From positions 17,483 to 81,482 of the forward strand of contig NZ_KB911486.1 in NCBI RefSeq assembly GCF_000383515.1: a stretch of 64,000 nucleotides of DNA. Reading direction: 5' to 3'. The notes beneath the pieces are model-generated. The model made no database searches. It had not been told where the DNA came from and worked only from the letters and a program-made list of their open reading frames with translations. This DNA comes from Mesomycoplasma hyorhinis ATCC 17981. GTDB taxonomy: Bacteria; Bacillota_I; Bacilli_A; Mycoplasmatales; Metamycoplasmataceae. Shown piece by piece: positions 1 to 14,389 of the stretch. Position numbers and translations under genes: made by a program. The stretch's first letter is position 1. The number at the start of each line of letters is the position of its first letter.

Positions 1-33
1 AATTTCAGGTTGGTATAAAACTATATGTATCAT
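1..33 (-). CDS. trmL: tRNA 2'-O-methyltransferase TrmL (start only, partial)
   Basis: Only the first eleven codons lie in the window; the gene runs leftward off the edge. They read MIHIVLYQPEI, which matches the conserved N-terminus of the SPOUT methyltransferase TrmL/YibK, the enzyme that 2'-O-methylates the wobble base of some leucine tRNAs. The ATG directly follows the stop of the next gene, so it is probably co-transcribed with the gltX cluster. The identity rests on this short stretch alone. Confidence 0.6.
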   Translation of the reverse strand, partial: MIHIVLYQPEI

Positions 34-34
34 T

Positions 35-420
35 TTAGTTTTCTATCTCCAAAACAACAAAATATTGTCCAACTAATTCACCTTTTAAAGTATATAAACT
101 ATAATGAATATTAACTTCATTTTCTGTTTTTGAAAGCAATTGAAGTGATGATTCTAAAAACATTTGACCATAAGTTGTATTATATTCAATAGTGTGTTTT
201 TGTTCTTTATCAAGAACAATTGTAGAAAATTCAGTAATGAGTAGTGCTTTATTATTGTAGATTTCTATTCTTAATACACCTTTGTTTTCTGGATTTGTAA
301 ATGTATAACTAGTAAATGGTTCTTGTGTATCGATGCTAATTTCTTCTTCTTTTTCAAGTTTAGATTCAAAAGCTATTTTTTGATCTTCACTTTGTGGACT
401 TTTAATTAAAGAAGAAAATT

Positions 421-430
<10 letters not shown>
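35..430 (-). CDS. small hypothetical protein, possibly DUF1934/YwiB-like
   Basis: A 131-residue soluble protein with no signal peptide or membrane segment. The C-terminal half alternates hydrophobic residues in beta-strand fashion and contains a Y-N-T-T-Y-G segment followed by IHYSLYTL, reminiscent of the calycin-like DUF1934 family. That resemblance is by eye only. Its ATG overlaps the last codons of gltX (ATGAGAGTAA), so translation is probably coupled. The function is not known. Confidence 0.7.
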
Positions 431-1866
<1,436 letters not shown>

Positions 1867-1867
1867 T

Positions 1868-2599
1868 TTACTCACTTTCATAAACAGCTATTCTGACTTT
1901 ATTATTTATATCATAAATTAGCTTAAATTCTGGATAATATTTATTAAAAAACTCTAAATTTGTTTGATCAATTTCAAATAATATAACACCTTTGGGTTTT
2001 AAAAAACTTTTGTATTGTTTTAATATTTTTTGATAAAAATAATTACCTTTTTGCTTTGCAAATAAAGCATTTCATGGTTCATAATCTAAAACAGAAGAAT
2101 CTAATTTAGATTTTTCAAAATCCAAATATGGTGGGTTACAAATAATTACATCGAATTTGTATTTTTTTAAATTATCAAATAAGTCAGATTGAATAATTTT
2201 AACTTTTAATTTGTTTAATTTGGCATTAATTTTACTTTGTAAAATTGCTTGTGAATCAATGTCGGATAAAACTACTTGTTTTGCTTTGGTGTTTTTAGCA
2301 ATAGCAAGACCAATAAAACCAGATCCACATCCAAGATCTAAAACTGTGGATTGTCCATTTATGTACTTATATGCTTGTAAAATTAATTCCTCAGTTTCAT
2401 AACGAGGAATTAAAACTTTTTTATTGATTTTAAGTTGCAAATTTTGCATACAAACAAATCCAATGATTTTTTGAATTGGAATGTTAGTTTTTAGTAATTT
2501 TGCTTCTTTTTGGTTGATAATTAGTTCTAAATTATTTCTTTGTTTTTCTTTTAATAAAGCTGATTTTCTATTAGTAAAATAACTATTGTTTTTGTTCAT
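1868..2599 (-). CDS. prmC: release factor glutamine methyltransferase
   Basis: A 243-residue SAM-dependent methyltransferase that modifies the glutamine of the GGQ motif in release factors. It shows the IPRYETEEL motif (from residue 64), the SAM-binding loop DLGCGSG (88-94) and the catalytic NPPY (155-158). Its start overlaps the end of prfA, whose product is its substrate, by 17 bases. The prfA-prmC pairing is the classic arrangement and supports the call. Confidence 0.95.
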
Positions 2600-3668
2600 A
2601 GCTAGTTGCTATTCTTTCTGCTTTATCTTCAGCTAATAAAGCATCAATAATTGGATCTAAATTTCCTACAATTACATTTTTAAGTGAAGTTGAAAAGCTG
2701 ATTCGATGATCAGTTACACGATCTTGAGGATAATTATAAGTTCTAATTTTTTCTGAACGAGCTCCTGATCCTGCTAGTTTTCTAAATTGACCTTCAATTG
2801 CTTGTTTTTTTTCGACTTCTAGATTATAAATTTTAGATTTTAAAATCTTTAAAGCTAGTTCTTTATTTGCGATTTGTGAACGACCATCTTGTGAAGTAGA
2901 AACAAGACCAGTAGGAATATGAGTAATTCTTACAGCTGAATCAGTTGTATTAACTGATTGGCCACCTGCTCCTGAAGAACGATAAGTATCAATTCTTAGA
3001 TCTTGAGCTTTGATATCCACTTGAATATCATCATCTACTTCGGGCATTATTGTAACTGTTGTTGTAGAAGTATGCACTCTTCCTTGAGTTTCGGTTTCAG
3101 GAATTCTTTGTACCCGGTGAACGCCGGATTCGAATTTTAGTTTTGAATAAACTTTATCACCGCTTACTAAAAAAACAATTTGAGTAAATCCACCAGCAGA
3201 AGCTAGTGAGGAATTTAAAACTTTAACAGATCATTTTTTAGATTCTGCTCATTTTAAATACATTTTATAAAGATCACCGACAAAGATATTTGCTTCATCA
3301 CCACCTGCAGCTCCACGAATTTCGACAATAACATTTTTATCGTCATTTTCGTCTTTAGGAAGTAGTAATACAACTAATTCTTTTTCAATTTCTTCGATTT
3401 TTTTTGTAGCTAAAGTGATTTCTTCTTTGGCTAAATTATGAATTTCTACATCTTTTTCTTGGAGTAATTTTTTAGAATCTTCAATTATGGAAACTTGTTT
3501 TAAATAGTTTTTAAATGCAAGAACAATATTTTCAATCGAAGCTAATTCTTTGTTGATTTTTGTATATTCTTTAATATTAGAAACTATTTCTGGATCTAAT
3601 AATTGATTAGATAAATGCTCGTATTTTTCTTTGATTGAATTTAACGAGTTTAACATACTTTTTTCCAT
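2583..3668 (-). CDS. prfA: peptide chain release factor 1
   Basis: A 361-residue release factor that reads UAA and UAG and triggers peptide hydrolysis on the ribosome. It has a helical N-terminal domain, a PxT-type recognition tripeptide (PET, 190-192) and the GGQ motif at 235-237. With UGA reassigned to Trp, only RF1 is expected in this organism. The ATG at 3668 is chosen because AAAGGATC precedes it at good spacing. Upstream in-frame codons lack such a site. Confidence 0.97.
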
Positions 3669-3744
3669 AATTGATCCTTTATTTTGTAATTTTATTTTTT
3701 GAAAGTTAAGTAATTTTACTTCATTTTTGAACAAAATTAGTCTT

Positions 3745-4680
3745 TTATGCTTTATTTTCTGGATTATCTTTTAATTTTAAAAATTCTTCGAAACTTACAC
3801 CTTTTTGTTCGATAATATTAGCTTGTTTATTTTCTAGTTTAATAATTCTATCAGCTAGTGGAATCATTGATATATCATGTGAGACCATAACGATTGTGGT
3901 TTTATATTTTTCATTAATATATTTTAAAACTTTTAAAACAATTGCAGTATTTTTTTCATCTAAAGCACCTGTTGGTTCATCAGCAAAAATGATTTCTCCG
4001 TTTTTAGCTAATGCTCTTAAAATGGAAATTCTTTGTTGTTGCCCACCTGACATTTGTGATGGATATTTAAATTTTATTTCATCTACTTCAAATTCTTTAA
4101 ATAATTGGGCAATGTCTATTTTTTTGTCTTTGTCTTTTTGTAAATGCGAACCAACTTGGACATTATCGTATCCGTTTATACTTTGAAGTAAATTATAGTT
4201 TTGGAAAATAAAGGAAATATTATCTCTTCTAAATTCAGTTAATTGGGCATTTGTTAAATAAGATAAATTTTCATTTGCAACAACAATATCACCTCCAGAT
4301 GCTCGATCTAGTCCTGACATTAAATTTAGTATTGTGGATTTACCTGAACCTGATTTTCCATACAAAATTGCAAATTCACCTCTCTTGATACTAAAACTTA
4401 TATCTTTAAAAACTTCAGCAACTACAGAACCAAATAAATAATATTTTGAAACTTTAAAAAATTCAATGATATTATCAGCTGTATTTTTACTAATTTTTTT
4501 GCTGGATTTAGGAAGAGGGTGATTATTTGCTCATCGAACTAATTTTAATTGTTTTTTAGAAAGTTGAAAATCAGAATTTAGATTCTTAGCAATAATTTCA
4601 TTTACTTTTTCAGATTTGTTACTTCTTGTGAAGTTTTTAAAAAAATTAGTTATTAATGATGTAAATTTATTCTTTTTCAT
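3745..4680 (-). CDS. ABC transporter ATP-binding protein (MacB/LolD type)
   Basis: A 311-residue nucleotide-binding subunit. The Walker A motif GKSGSGKST begins near residue 108, followed by the Q-loop (FIFQNYNLL), signature MSGGQQQR, Walker [10 protein letters not shown] and the H-loop MVSHD. These details match the LolD/MacB/FtsE-like class that partners FtsX-type permeases. An extra basic N-terminal segment of about 80 residues precedes the core. The ATG has an AAAGGATA ribosome binding site. The gene lies 112 bases downstream of the giant permease on the same strand and is almost surely its ATPase. The substrate is unknown. Confidence 0.9.
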
Positions 4681-4792
4681 ATTATCCTTTGGTACTAAAG
4701 TGCTTGTTTTATAAGTTATTTCTTTGTTTTCGTTTTTACCTTGGTTTTATTTTTTTGCTTTGATGTTTGTAGCTACAAGATAAATAAGTAGT

Positions 4793-7700
4793 TTATTCTT
4801 CTTTTAGAATATAAACTGATTTTTTACGATTGAGTAATCATCAAGCAAAAGTGAGTGTGATTGCAAAAACAACTAAGATAATTGCTAAGGTAATAAAGAG
4901 ATTCAACGCTGAAAAACTAATTGCTAATACAATGGAGCTAGTAGAAATAATGTAGTTGTTAAATAAACTAATAAAGGCATAAACAAGTGGGATTGAAACT
5001 AAAAATCCGATCAAGACAATTGGTATATATACTGTGAAAAACAGTTTTACTTTTTGCAATGTTGAATAACCTAAAACAGATAAAATAGCTATGTTTTTTT
5101 CGTTTTCAGCAATAATCGTTGAAGCCATAACTACTAAAATAATTACCGATACGATTAAGAAAATTACTACAATCATTGAAGTGGCTGAGCTAAATAATGA
5201 AGCAAAGTTATTAATGAAGTTAGTTTCAATATCTTTTGCTGAAATTGCTTGGGTTTCAATTTGATATAAGTTATCACTGAATAAACTATTAAAGTTTTTT
5301 AATCCATTTCTTATTACTATATTGTATTTATCAAAATATTCTTCATCTTCTAATTGTTTAAAGTTTAAACTAATTTTTTCTTTTAGAGCATCTTTAGAAT
5401 CTTGATTTTGGTAAATTAAACGATAAAGATCATCTTTTGTAAATCCTTGTTTTTGTAAAAGACCTTGTTTAGTAGTTGTATCACTTGCATTATCTGAATA
5501 AGCAAAAATTTCTCTAAAGAATCTAGCTGCTATTTCGTTCGAAATTCCATTTACATCAATTGAATCTGTTCCTGCTCAGTAACCAGAAGGAGAATAAAGA
5601 CCAATAGAAGAAGTAATTTGCTCTGGTTGTTTGTTTGTTGACATTAATCCATTAAAGGCTTTAAAACCAAAGTTTTTAAGTATTGGATTAAACTCATCCA
5701 TTTGTGTTAATTTATTAACAACATCACGAGTTGAAATTAATTCTGAGTTAATAAAAGTATTAGAAATAGCAACAATTTTGAATTTAGCTGTTTTTGTTGG
5801 TTTGTTATTGAATTTATCTTGATAACGAGTAATTGTGTTAAAAATTGGTAATTCAATTTCAGAACCTACTTTTAGATGGTGTTTTTGTAAAAATACTCAG
5901 TTTGCAGCTAAAGGATAAACATTGGAATTTGTTGATTGTTTTTCGTAGTTTTCAAGTATATTTAAAACATTTTCGCCTTTGTTGTTTTCGATTTTGACAA
6001 ATTTAGAATCTTTATCATAACCGTAAATTTTTAACCCTGATTCAGATTTAAATTCAGTATCTATGTAAGAGAATAATTCATCTTTTTGTGGGTTAAATAA
6101 AATTCCACCAAATGAAATACTAAAATCACGATCAATTTTTTTATATCCTTCAATTAAAAACTTACGATATTCATCACGTGATTTACTTTTTAGTGTAACT
6201 TCTTCTGAGTCATATGCTTGTTCTTGTGGATTGTAAACAAAATATCAAAAACGCGATGCTTTAGGATTGTCTTTGTCTTCAATGTATTTAAAGTAAGGTT
6301 CGTAATTTGGAGCTTTTCCTTTGTAGGTAAATTCTGCACCATTTCGGATTTCAGTTTTTAAATCCTGGGTTTTTTCAAGCGAAGTAAAGGCTTTACCTGA
6401 AATAGTGAGAATATTGTTTTTTAAAGATTCTGGAAGGTTATTAACAACGATATCAAAAATGGTTCCATTATTTTGTGAACTACTTTTTATATTTAATGAA
6501 GAACGAGTTAGAACTTGTGGAGCGTATGGAATAGTTTCTCCATTTGCTTTGTGTGAACCTTTGATCAGCGCATGTCCTGGTTGGAAGTATTTGGTATCTT
6601 CTAGATCAACTTCTCCTTCAAATCCTTCAGGCACATATAGTTGATTATCTAAATGAGCTAATTCATAAGGAACAATTGGCCCACCTTCTTTTGATGGAGT
6701 AAATAAATTGATTCTAAAGTTATAAAATCTATTTTTTCAAGTGTTTTGAACTGAATTTTGGAAAATATTTCTTGATGACAAAGCAAAAATCAACACAAAA
6801 GAAACTAAAACAACTGAAATCATTAGTGAAAAGAGTTTTCAAAATGAGTTAATAATTAATGAAAAAGAAAATTTAGTTGTAATATTTTTGTTTCTGAGTT
6901 TTCTAGATAAGAAAATTGCAAATTTGGAAGTATTAAGTTCTGTAATACCGGATAATAATTGATTTGGTTTACGCCTTAGTATTCAAACAACTGAAATATA
7001 AATTGTAATTGTTAATAAAACAAAAGGAATAAATAACGAAATAACAAACGAAATAGGTTCAAAGAAAGTAAAATCAGTATTAAATTCTCAAAATTGCTGT
7101 AAAAGATTAAGCATTGGTTTTCGTAACGCAATACCAAGAACATAACCAAACAAGCCACCAATAATCGAAGTTGCTATAGAAATTGAAGTAAATGAAGTAG
7201 CAATTTCGAACAATGAATAACCCTGTGCTCTTAAAATTCCTAAAACTTTGTGGTTATTATTTACATATTTTTTAACAATGAAAACAACAGCAAATAAAAC
7301 TAAAACAGATAAGAAAAAGGTTAAATATAAGTTAATATTAGATAAATTATTAACAAAACCTAAAGCCGTTGACAATCTTAGAGATCTTTCTGGATTTAAG
7401 AAGTCAAAATCGTTAATAGAATAAGTTTTTTTAATATCAGTTTGTGAAAAGTTTTGTGATAAAAATTTATTTGTATCTGCTTTGAATTGCTCCATATTAG
7501 TTTGTGGATCTAGTTTGACTAATAATGATTTTTTAACTACACTAGAGCGATTGGATTCTCTTACTTTATCAAAACCGTATTTATTAACAAAAACAAGCGC
7601 TTGATTTTGTGCATCAATTTGAAGATTATTTTCATCTAATAAAGGATAAAGATAATCACCAGTTGAATCAGTTCCTACAATAATAAATTGCAATCCATTG

Positions 7701-10700
7701 ATATCAAGAATGTATTTTTGATCCAATGTTTTTATTAATTCTTGTATTTTTGCTGTTGAAGTAGGAAGCGCTTTGTCATAAATTGCTTTGTGATTTGCAT
7801 CAAGATATGACTGATTTACTTTAGCAACAAAAGAACGATTATCATAAGCTACAACTAAGTTAACAAAATCTCTAATTACAAAAAGATTGCTAACTAATCT
7901 ATCGAAAAAGTTTTTAAAATTAAGTTCAAAAAATTCAACTGGTTTTTGATCCGCGCTGATTAAAACTTTGTTGGACACTCAATTAATATATGAATAATCT
8001 AAAGAAACACCTTTTACTTGTGAAGAATTAAAATCCACCAATGGTTTTTGATTATCACCTACAAATGTATTTGTAGGTGAAAACATTTGACTTACTTTAG
8101 AAATGTAGTCATTTGGATATTTATCTTTAAAAAAGTAGTATTTTGGTAAAGAGTTTCTTAGTACTCAAGCTAGGTTTGAATTAGCTTTTGTTCCTTCTGA
8201 ATTAATTTGTTCATAAACTTGTTTTGTATTAGTTGCAAATCATAAAGAAGCTTGCGGAAATCTAGATCTAAAATATGGATTAATAACTAAAAGACCTAAA
8301 TTAAGACCTCTTAGATATTGACTAAGATTGCTTGTAGTTGCTTGGTGATAAAGTTTGTTTAAAACTTGTTTGTCAAAGTAATTTAAATCATTGTTTTTAA
8401 GCAATATATCATTTACAACATAATCAACATTTTTATAATGTGCTTTTAATAATAATGATTCAGATTTTGAATAACCAATAAGTGCAAGGTTTTCCACAAA
8501 GGCAAATTTATTATTAATAATTCATTTTGCTAGTGAGTTGTGGAATTTGTCTTCTTTTTTGAACAGATTTGAAGCAAAAAGCTTTCTAAGACCTTCAGAA
8601 GCAAATTTATCTTTATCTTCTTTGAAAAGTTCAAAACTAACATTAAATGGTTGTAAAATTCCTTTTCAGAGTTGACTCATTTGCCCTATTATTAAACCTC
8701 TTGTTGATACATTTTCAACATTAGCGTCTAAATCAAATGAAGCAATTGAAGAATCTTTATAAAGAAAGCTGTTTTTATCCAAAGCAAGATCATATAGGAT
8801 TTTAAAAGCTTGTTTTAGTTCTTCATTACTTAATTGTGGATTTTCTGTGATCATTCTAATTCAAAAGCCAAAATTACTTAATCCTTCTTTGACTAAAGAA
8901 TCTGGATCTTTTTCAAATGGAGTTAAAATCGAACTTGCAAGTGCTTGTTTGTAAATAGTTGAAACAAAAAGGTATTTTGAACTTTGTTCGGCATTAAATT
9001 TGCTATTAGTGTATTTTTCATAACTATCAACTGATGAAGCTGTATCGTAAACAACATCTCCTATTGAGTTAAGATATTTTAAATAAACTCCAACATCTTC
9101 AGGATTAATTTTTGATTTTAAATTTGGATCTGTTAAACTTTTTTGATACAAGTTTCAAGAAATCAATGGATGTTTTGAATTATTAATATTAACTAATTTG
9201 TTATCATCAGTTTTTGTATATGCTGAAATTTCTAGTAATGAATAAATTTTAGCAATGCTTTTTAGTCTTAAATAAACATTGATTAAATTTGTATTATCAA
9301 GTTTTTTAATATCAAAATAATTTACTAAAAAATCTTTAAGTGGTGTTGTTAAAGACAATGAATCTATATCAAATGCTTTATTAGATAAAGTAAAATTGTT
9401 AGCATCTAATTGAACATTATTGTTAAGATTATGTTTTGAAAGTGCATTGTTCAACTTATTAATATCTAAAACTTGTTCAATTTTATTAATTAAGACTTTA
9501 GAAGTAGTTTTAACATACGCAGGACGGTTCAGTGAAACAATGTCAGAAAGTGATTGTATTTCATCTAAGGTTAATTTTTTATCATCATTTGCTGGTGAAT
9601 TAATCCCATAAGTAATTGTAGTAGCACCTGATAAATTAAATGCTTTTATTAAAATCTCAATTAGTTGGTTTTGTGATTGTTTATCTTTAGCAAGTGTGAG
9701 CACAAAAGAAGCAATTACATCAGAAAGTTTTAATGAATCTGATTTAAAATGCTTAGTTTCCATTTTTTTAGACTCAGCTGAGTAAAGATCTATATCAGTT
9801 TTAAATGAATAAGTAGTTTTTTCTAAATTTTTAGTAAATTCTTTTAAATCAAAAAAGTTAAAAAATTCTACCAATCCTTGAGTAATATTTGAATATGGTG
9901 CTTGATTAGGACCAGCTCCGTTTAATTTTTTAAAAATATTTAAAATAACTGGTTGAAGCTCTTGAGAAAAATTTTTAATTATTTTATTTACTAAAATTCC
10001 TTTATAAAGACCTGTTTCTGTTTCTATATCTGTATCTGTTGAAAAAATAGCTTCAAAATTAATTTGGGAAACAATTTGGCTTAAACCTTTTTTTAAAAAT
10101 TCAGTATCAACTGATTTTAAAATTGGATTTATGATATTAGCAATTCCTACAGTTTTGTAGAATCCATCAGAATCTAATTTGTTGGAATTTTCTTCGTATC
10201 ATTTACGCATTTCTCTAAACGCAGTATCAAAATCAAAAGAATAAACTATTGTTTTTAATCCTTTTAAAATTTCAATTGGATCTAATATTAAAGTTTCTAG
10301 TTGTTTAGGTTGCACTGAGTCAAGAAATTCAGAAAATGAGTTCAATCCTAGATTTTTAAAAATTGGTTGTAGATTGTAAATTTGTTGAATAACATATTCA
10401 CTTCTTTTATCAACTGGTTGATGTTCTAATATATCAATAAACTTATCAATCATTGAACCTAAAAGATCATTAATTATTGTTGGTCTAACATTAGTTGTTG
10501 CATTAGATAAAGAATAAACTATAAATTTAGAAAATAAATCAGGATTTGAGTTAGTTCCTAAAAATAATTGGAATAAACCTGTTTGCTCAAAAGCACTAAT
10601 AAATGAGTCAATAATGGCATCAACATCAGATTTAATTAAAAAGTTTTTTTCAATTAGTTCTGAAGTTGCAAAAACATCTTTTAGTTGATTAAATAAAATA

Positions 10701-12922
10701 TTTGCAGTTCTAGTTGCTTGTAATTCGTTGATCACAGCACTAGAAGGTGCGTATAAAATTAGAGGAACATTGTAGCTGTTGGAAAACCTTGGATGAATTT
10801 TTAATCAACCATTTGGACCAATTTTTCCTTTTAATGTTAAATTATTATCTTCAAGATATTTACTAAATTTAACCAAAGAATCAAAAGTTAAATCTGGATC
10901 AAAAACTCAAGTATGTTCTGTGTTTAATTTAGTTACAACTCCAAAAGTATTACCACCTAAACTTATTGATCCATATTCTTTATTTGTTTGTTCATTACTA
11001 AAGACTTTTTGCAATCTTACAATCTTAGTTTGAGGATGAACACCATCTACTAAATCTTTGTTTAAGAATTTAACATCTTCAAAAGTTGTATCTACATCAA
11101 TGTAGTTTTTATCTACTGCATTACCTTGAAAAATTGTAGAAATAATTGAAGCTACATAAAATGGCTCAATTACTGAAGTAGAAGTTAATAAATTATCTTT
11201 TGGAAGATACAATCTCGAAGTTTTGTGTTCTGTGAAATTTTTGTATTCTTCGAATAATCTACCTACATCTTGTCTTTGATTTTCTGAGAAAAAATTTGGT
11301 GAAATACCAGCGTTAATGAATTGTGCAACTTGGTTTTTTTGCTTTTTAGTTACAGGATCTGTAGTAGAAAAATTAGTAGTTAGGTATTCTCTTTGACCAA
11401 TACCTGTTACTACATTTTTTTCTTGATTTTCTATTTTTTGTTTGTATGTTTTAAGATAATTCAAAATAAATTGTTTAGAAAAAATTTCAACATTAGATTT
11501 AATTTTTAAAAAAGCTAAATCTCTTACATTTGGATTTGAAAGTTCAGAAATTTCTTGTTCACTTAAGAGTCTGATGTTATTTTCATTTCCTAAATGTTCA
11601 ATTTCTGCAATGGAAGTTGGTTTGTCTTGTCCTTTTTGGATTAAAACTGTTAAATCTTGTGGAATTAATTTAGATTTAAATTCTAATTTTTTGCCATTTA
11701 CAGTTGTTGTAGTTACTTTTTCTCAATAATTAAGATTTTCAATTTTACTAAATTCAAGTGGTTGTTTTTGTAAATCTTCTAGATATGATAAAAAAGCTCC
11801 TGAGAAATTGTTTTTATTAATATCTTTTAATTTTCATTTGTGATTTACATAACTAACTTCAATTTTAGTTGTGTAAAATCATTCAGGTTTTAAGTTAAAG
11901 TCTTCTCTTTTAGGAAAAATAAAATAATCATAAGAAGACAACTCTACATTATTATAAGAATCTAATTGAACAATAGTATCGTGATTTATTTTTAATTTGT
12001 CGTTATATGAATAATATTTATAAGGTTCAGAATAATTTGAAGTTGAATATGTTTTAGCTTGAGCTAAATCATTAATATCTAATATTTTTTTGTTTGATTT
12101 TGAAGCAAAATCAGGGATTTTTTGTTCATTTTCTTTCTTTAATGAAAGTAATTTTAATACTTCGCTTTGCGGAACTTCATAAGCAATATTAAGTTTTTTT
12201 CATTCTAAAATTTTAGCTGCGTCAAAACTTGCTTCATTTGTAATTAAATTCAAATACAAATTAGAAACACTTATAATGTTTTGCTTCGGATTAGAATTTT
12301 GATCAAAAAGAATTATTTCATTAATTAAATAATCACGATCCAATTTAAAAACATGATTTGGATCAGTTACTTTATAAGTTTTTTTAACAGGTTGAAAATC
12401 ATTGTTGTTTTGAGTATATTTAAGAAAATATTCATTATCTGTTTTTAAGTTAGAAACTCTGAAAGTTTTTTTATCAGAATCTATGTTAAAGAAAAAATTA
12501 GTTGCAAAATCTTTATTATTTTGAAACAATTTGTATTCTTGCAACAATCTTGCAGAGGAAATATAAAAATTAGAATCTTTTTTATTAGATCCTATTAAAT
12601 CCGCTAACTTTACATAACTTTGTCCAATAACAAATTTATTAACTTCAGTAGCTGGTGAATTATATACTTTGTAAACATCATCTTTTTCAGTATCAAAACC
12701 ATTATCTTTTGCATTTCCGAAGAAGTTAAGATCCAAATCAACTGTTGCATCTTGAATCCCTGAAACTTGTCTGTAATCGTTTATTTTAGATTGATATGAT
12801 TTATTAATTGTAAAAAGCAGGGTAAAAATCCCTGTTGTTAGAAATACTAAAATCGAAATACCAATTAAAATAACTTTATTTTTAGACAATGAATTTCAAA
12901 TGTGTTTAAAAATCTTTTTCAT
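4793..12922 (-). CDS. giant FtsX-family ABC transporter permease
   Basis: One 2,709-residue reading frame, continuous only with TGA as Trp; ten open segments along its length share one frame. An N-terminal membrane helix (about residues 13-31) is followed by a predicted extracytoplasmic region of roughly 1,800 residues. An FtsX-like block of three helices follows near 1860-1950 (with VLGILRAQGYS), then one more helix near 2030, a second outer domain and a final block near 2585-2700 (IAILSVLGYS). Two FtsX modules fit MacB/LolCE-like mechanotransmission. GGAG lies just before the ATG. The role and substrate are unknown. Confidence 0.9.
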
Positions 12923-12970
12923 AATTCATCTCCATCTATATTTGTCATTATCTTGATAAATTATTTTAAA

Positions 12971-12976
12971 ATTATA
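12971..12976 (-). promoter_or_regulatory. candidate -10 box for the permease-ATPase operon
   Basis: On the minus strand this reads TATAAT, about 50 bases upstream of the giant permease ATG. The -35 region is AT-rich without a clear match. Confidence 0.4.
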
Positions 12977-13140
12977 TAACAAAATAAAATTTAGCCTATT
13001 TTTAAAAGCAGATTTAAGTAAACAATGAGCTATGTTGTGCTAATTTAGCTTCAAAAAATAATAAATTTTACAAAATATTTTTATAAAAATTTTTTTGTGT
13101 CATACTTAAAATATACACTACAAAAGGAGACAATAATATT

Positions 13141-13725
13141 ATGAAAATTTTATTAATCGAAACAGCACTAACTGAAAACTCCACTACTAAATTAATGTCA
13201 CATAAATTTATTGAATTTTATAAAGAAAATCACCCTGATGTTGAAGTTATAGAATGAGATATCAATAAAACAAAAATTGGAAAAATTTCACTAAACTCCG
13301 AAAACTTTGCAACTTTTTGAAAAGATGTAGAAGCAGATAAATACATTAAAGAACTAAAAACAGTTGATAAAATTGTCTTTAGTGCTCCGGTTATTAATAT
13401 CCACTACTCAGCAAATGCAAAAAACTTTTTTGACACAATTTGCTTAGCAGATAAAACATTTTCATATAAATATTCTAAAAAAGGTGAAGCAATTGGATTA
13501 TTAGACAACATTCAAAATGTCCAAATTCTAGCATCACAAGGTTTTTCTGAAAGAGTAAAAATATTAAACAAAATGCAAGATACAATTGCAGGAACTTGAA
13601 AATTTTTAGGGGCAAAAAACGTACAACCTACAATTACACTTTTCTCAGCTAAAAATTTTGCATCAAAAGATCAAGCTCTAAAATCAGTTGAAGATCAACT
13701 TAAAAAAGCTGCACTTACTTTTTAA
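13141..13725 (+). CDS. FMN-dependent NADH azoreductase-like protein (copy 1)
   Basis: A 194-residue flavodoxin-fold protein of the AcpD/AzoR family, which reduces azo compounds and quinones using FMN and NADH. It begins MKILLIETAL, and the central segment IHYSANAKNFFDTI corresponds to the family's FMN/substrate region. AAAGGAGA sits upstream of the ATG. It lies 18 bases before a paralogue with the same layout, so this is a tandem duplication. The physiological substrate is unknown, and acyl-carrier phosphodiesterase labels for this family are obsolete. Confidence 0.82.
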
Positions 13726-13743
13726 AATAAAGGAGGAAATATA

Positions 13744-14349
13744 ATGAATATTTTAGTTATTAAAGCATCTGTAAATGAAAAAAAGGGTTCTTATTCTTCA
13801 GCCCTTAATGACAAATTTATTGAATTTTATAAAGAAAAACACCCACATGATACTTTTAAATTCTTTGACTTAAATAAAGAAAAAGTTGGTCTTACTCCTT
13901 TAACTGGAGAAAATTTAAAAGAATTTAAATTCTGGCAAGAAGCAGACTCAGATAAGTGAATTGACTTACTTAAATGGGCAGACAAAGTTGTCTTTTCTAC
14001 TTCAATGACTAATTTCCACTATTCAGCGCCAGCTAAAAACTTTATTGATGCAATATCTGTAAATAATAAAACTTTTGTGTATGATAAAGCATCAGATTCA
14101 TATTCAGGTTTACTTTCAAATGTGAAAAATGTTCAATTTTTACTTGCACAAGGTGCTCCAAAAGATTGATATCCTTGAGGAAATTTAGCTAATTCACTAA
14201 GAGAAACATTTGCATTTTTAGGTATGCATATTCATAACAAACCAATTGTTTTAGCAGGTACAAAAGTAGCTCCAAACAATCAATTAAGCATTGCTGAGTA
14301 TTTAAAACAATTTGAAGAAGAAATAAAACAAGCAGCTGAAAATTTTTAA
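13744..14349 (+). CDS. FMN-dependent NADH azoreductase-like protein (copy 2)
   Basis: A 201-residue paralogue of the preceding gene. Both share FIEFYKE-H-P near residue 30 and the N-F/I-HYSA-AKNF segment. AAAGGAGG lies just upstream of the ATG. In-frame TGA codons encode Trp. A strong hairpin terminator follows 14 bases after the stop, so the two genes form a short operon of their own. The copies have diverged considerably and may differ in substrate. Confidence 0.82.
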
Positions 14350-14362
14350 TATCTATAATTTG

Positions 14363-14389
14363 AAAAACCTTCAGAAAAGAAGGTTTTTT
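14363..14389 (+). terminator. rho-independent terminator of the azoreductase operon
   Basis: A 10-bp stem (AAAAACCTTC / GAAGGTTTTT) with a 6-base loop followed by T residues, placed 14 bases after the second azoreductase. Confidence 0.85.

Noticed and set aside
4793..12922. Ten separate short genes in the permease region
   Set aside because: All open segments share one frame and are interrupted only by TGA, which is Trp in this code; one giant gene is the simpler reading.
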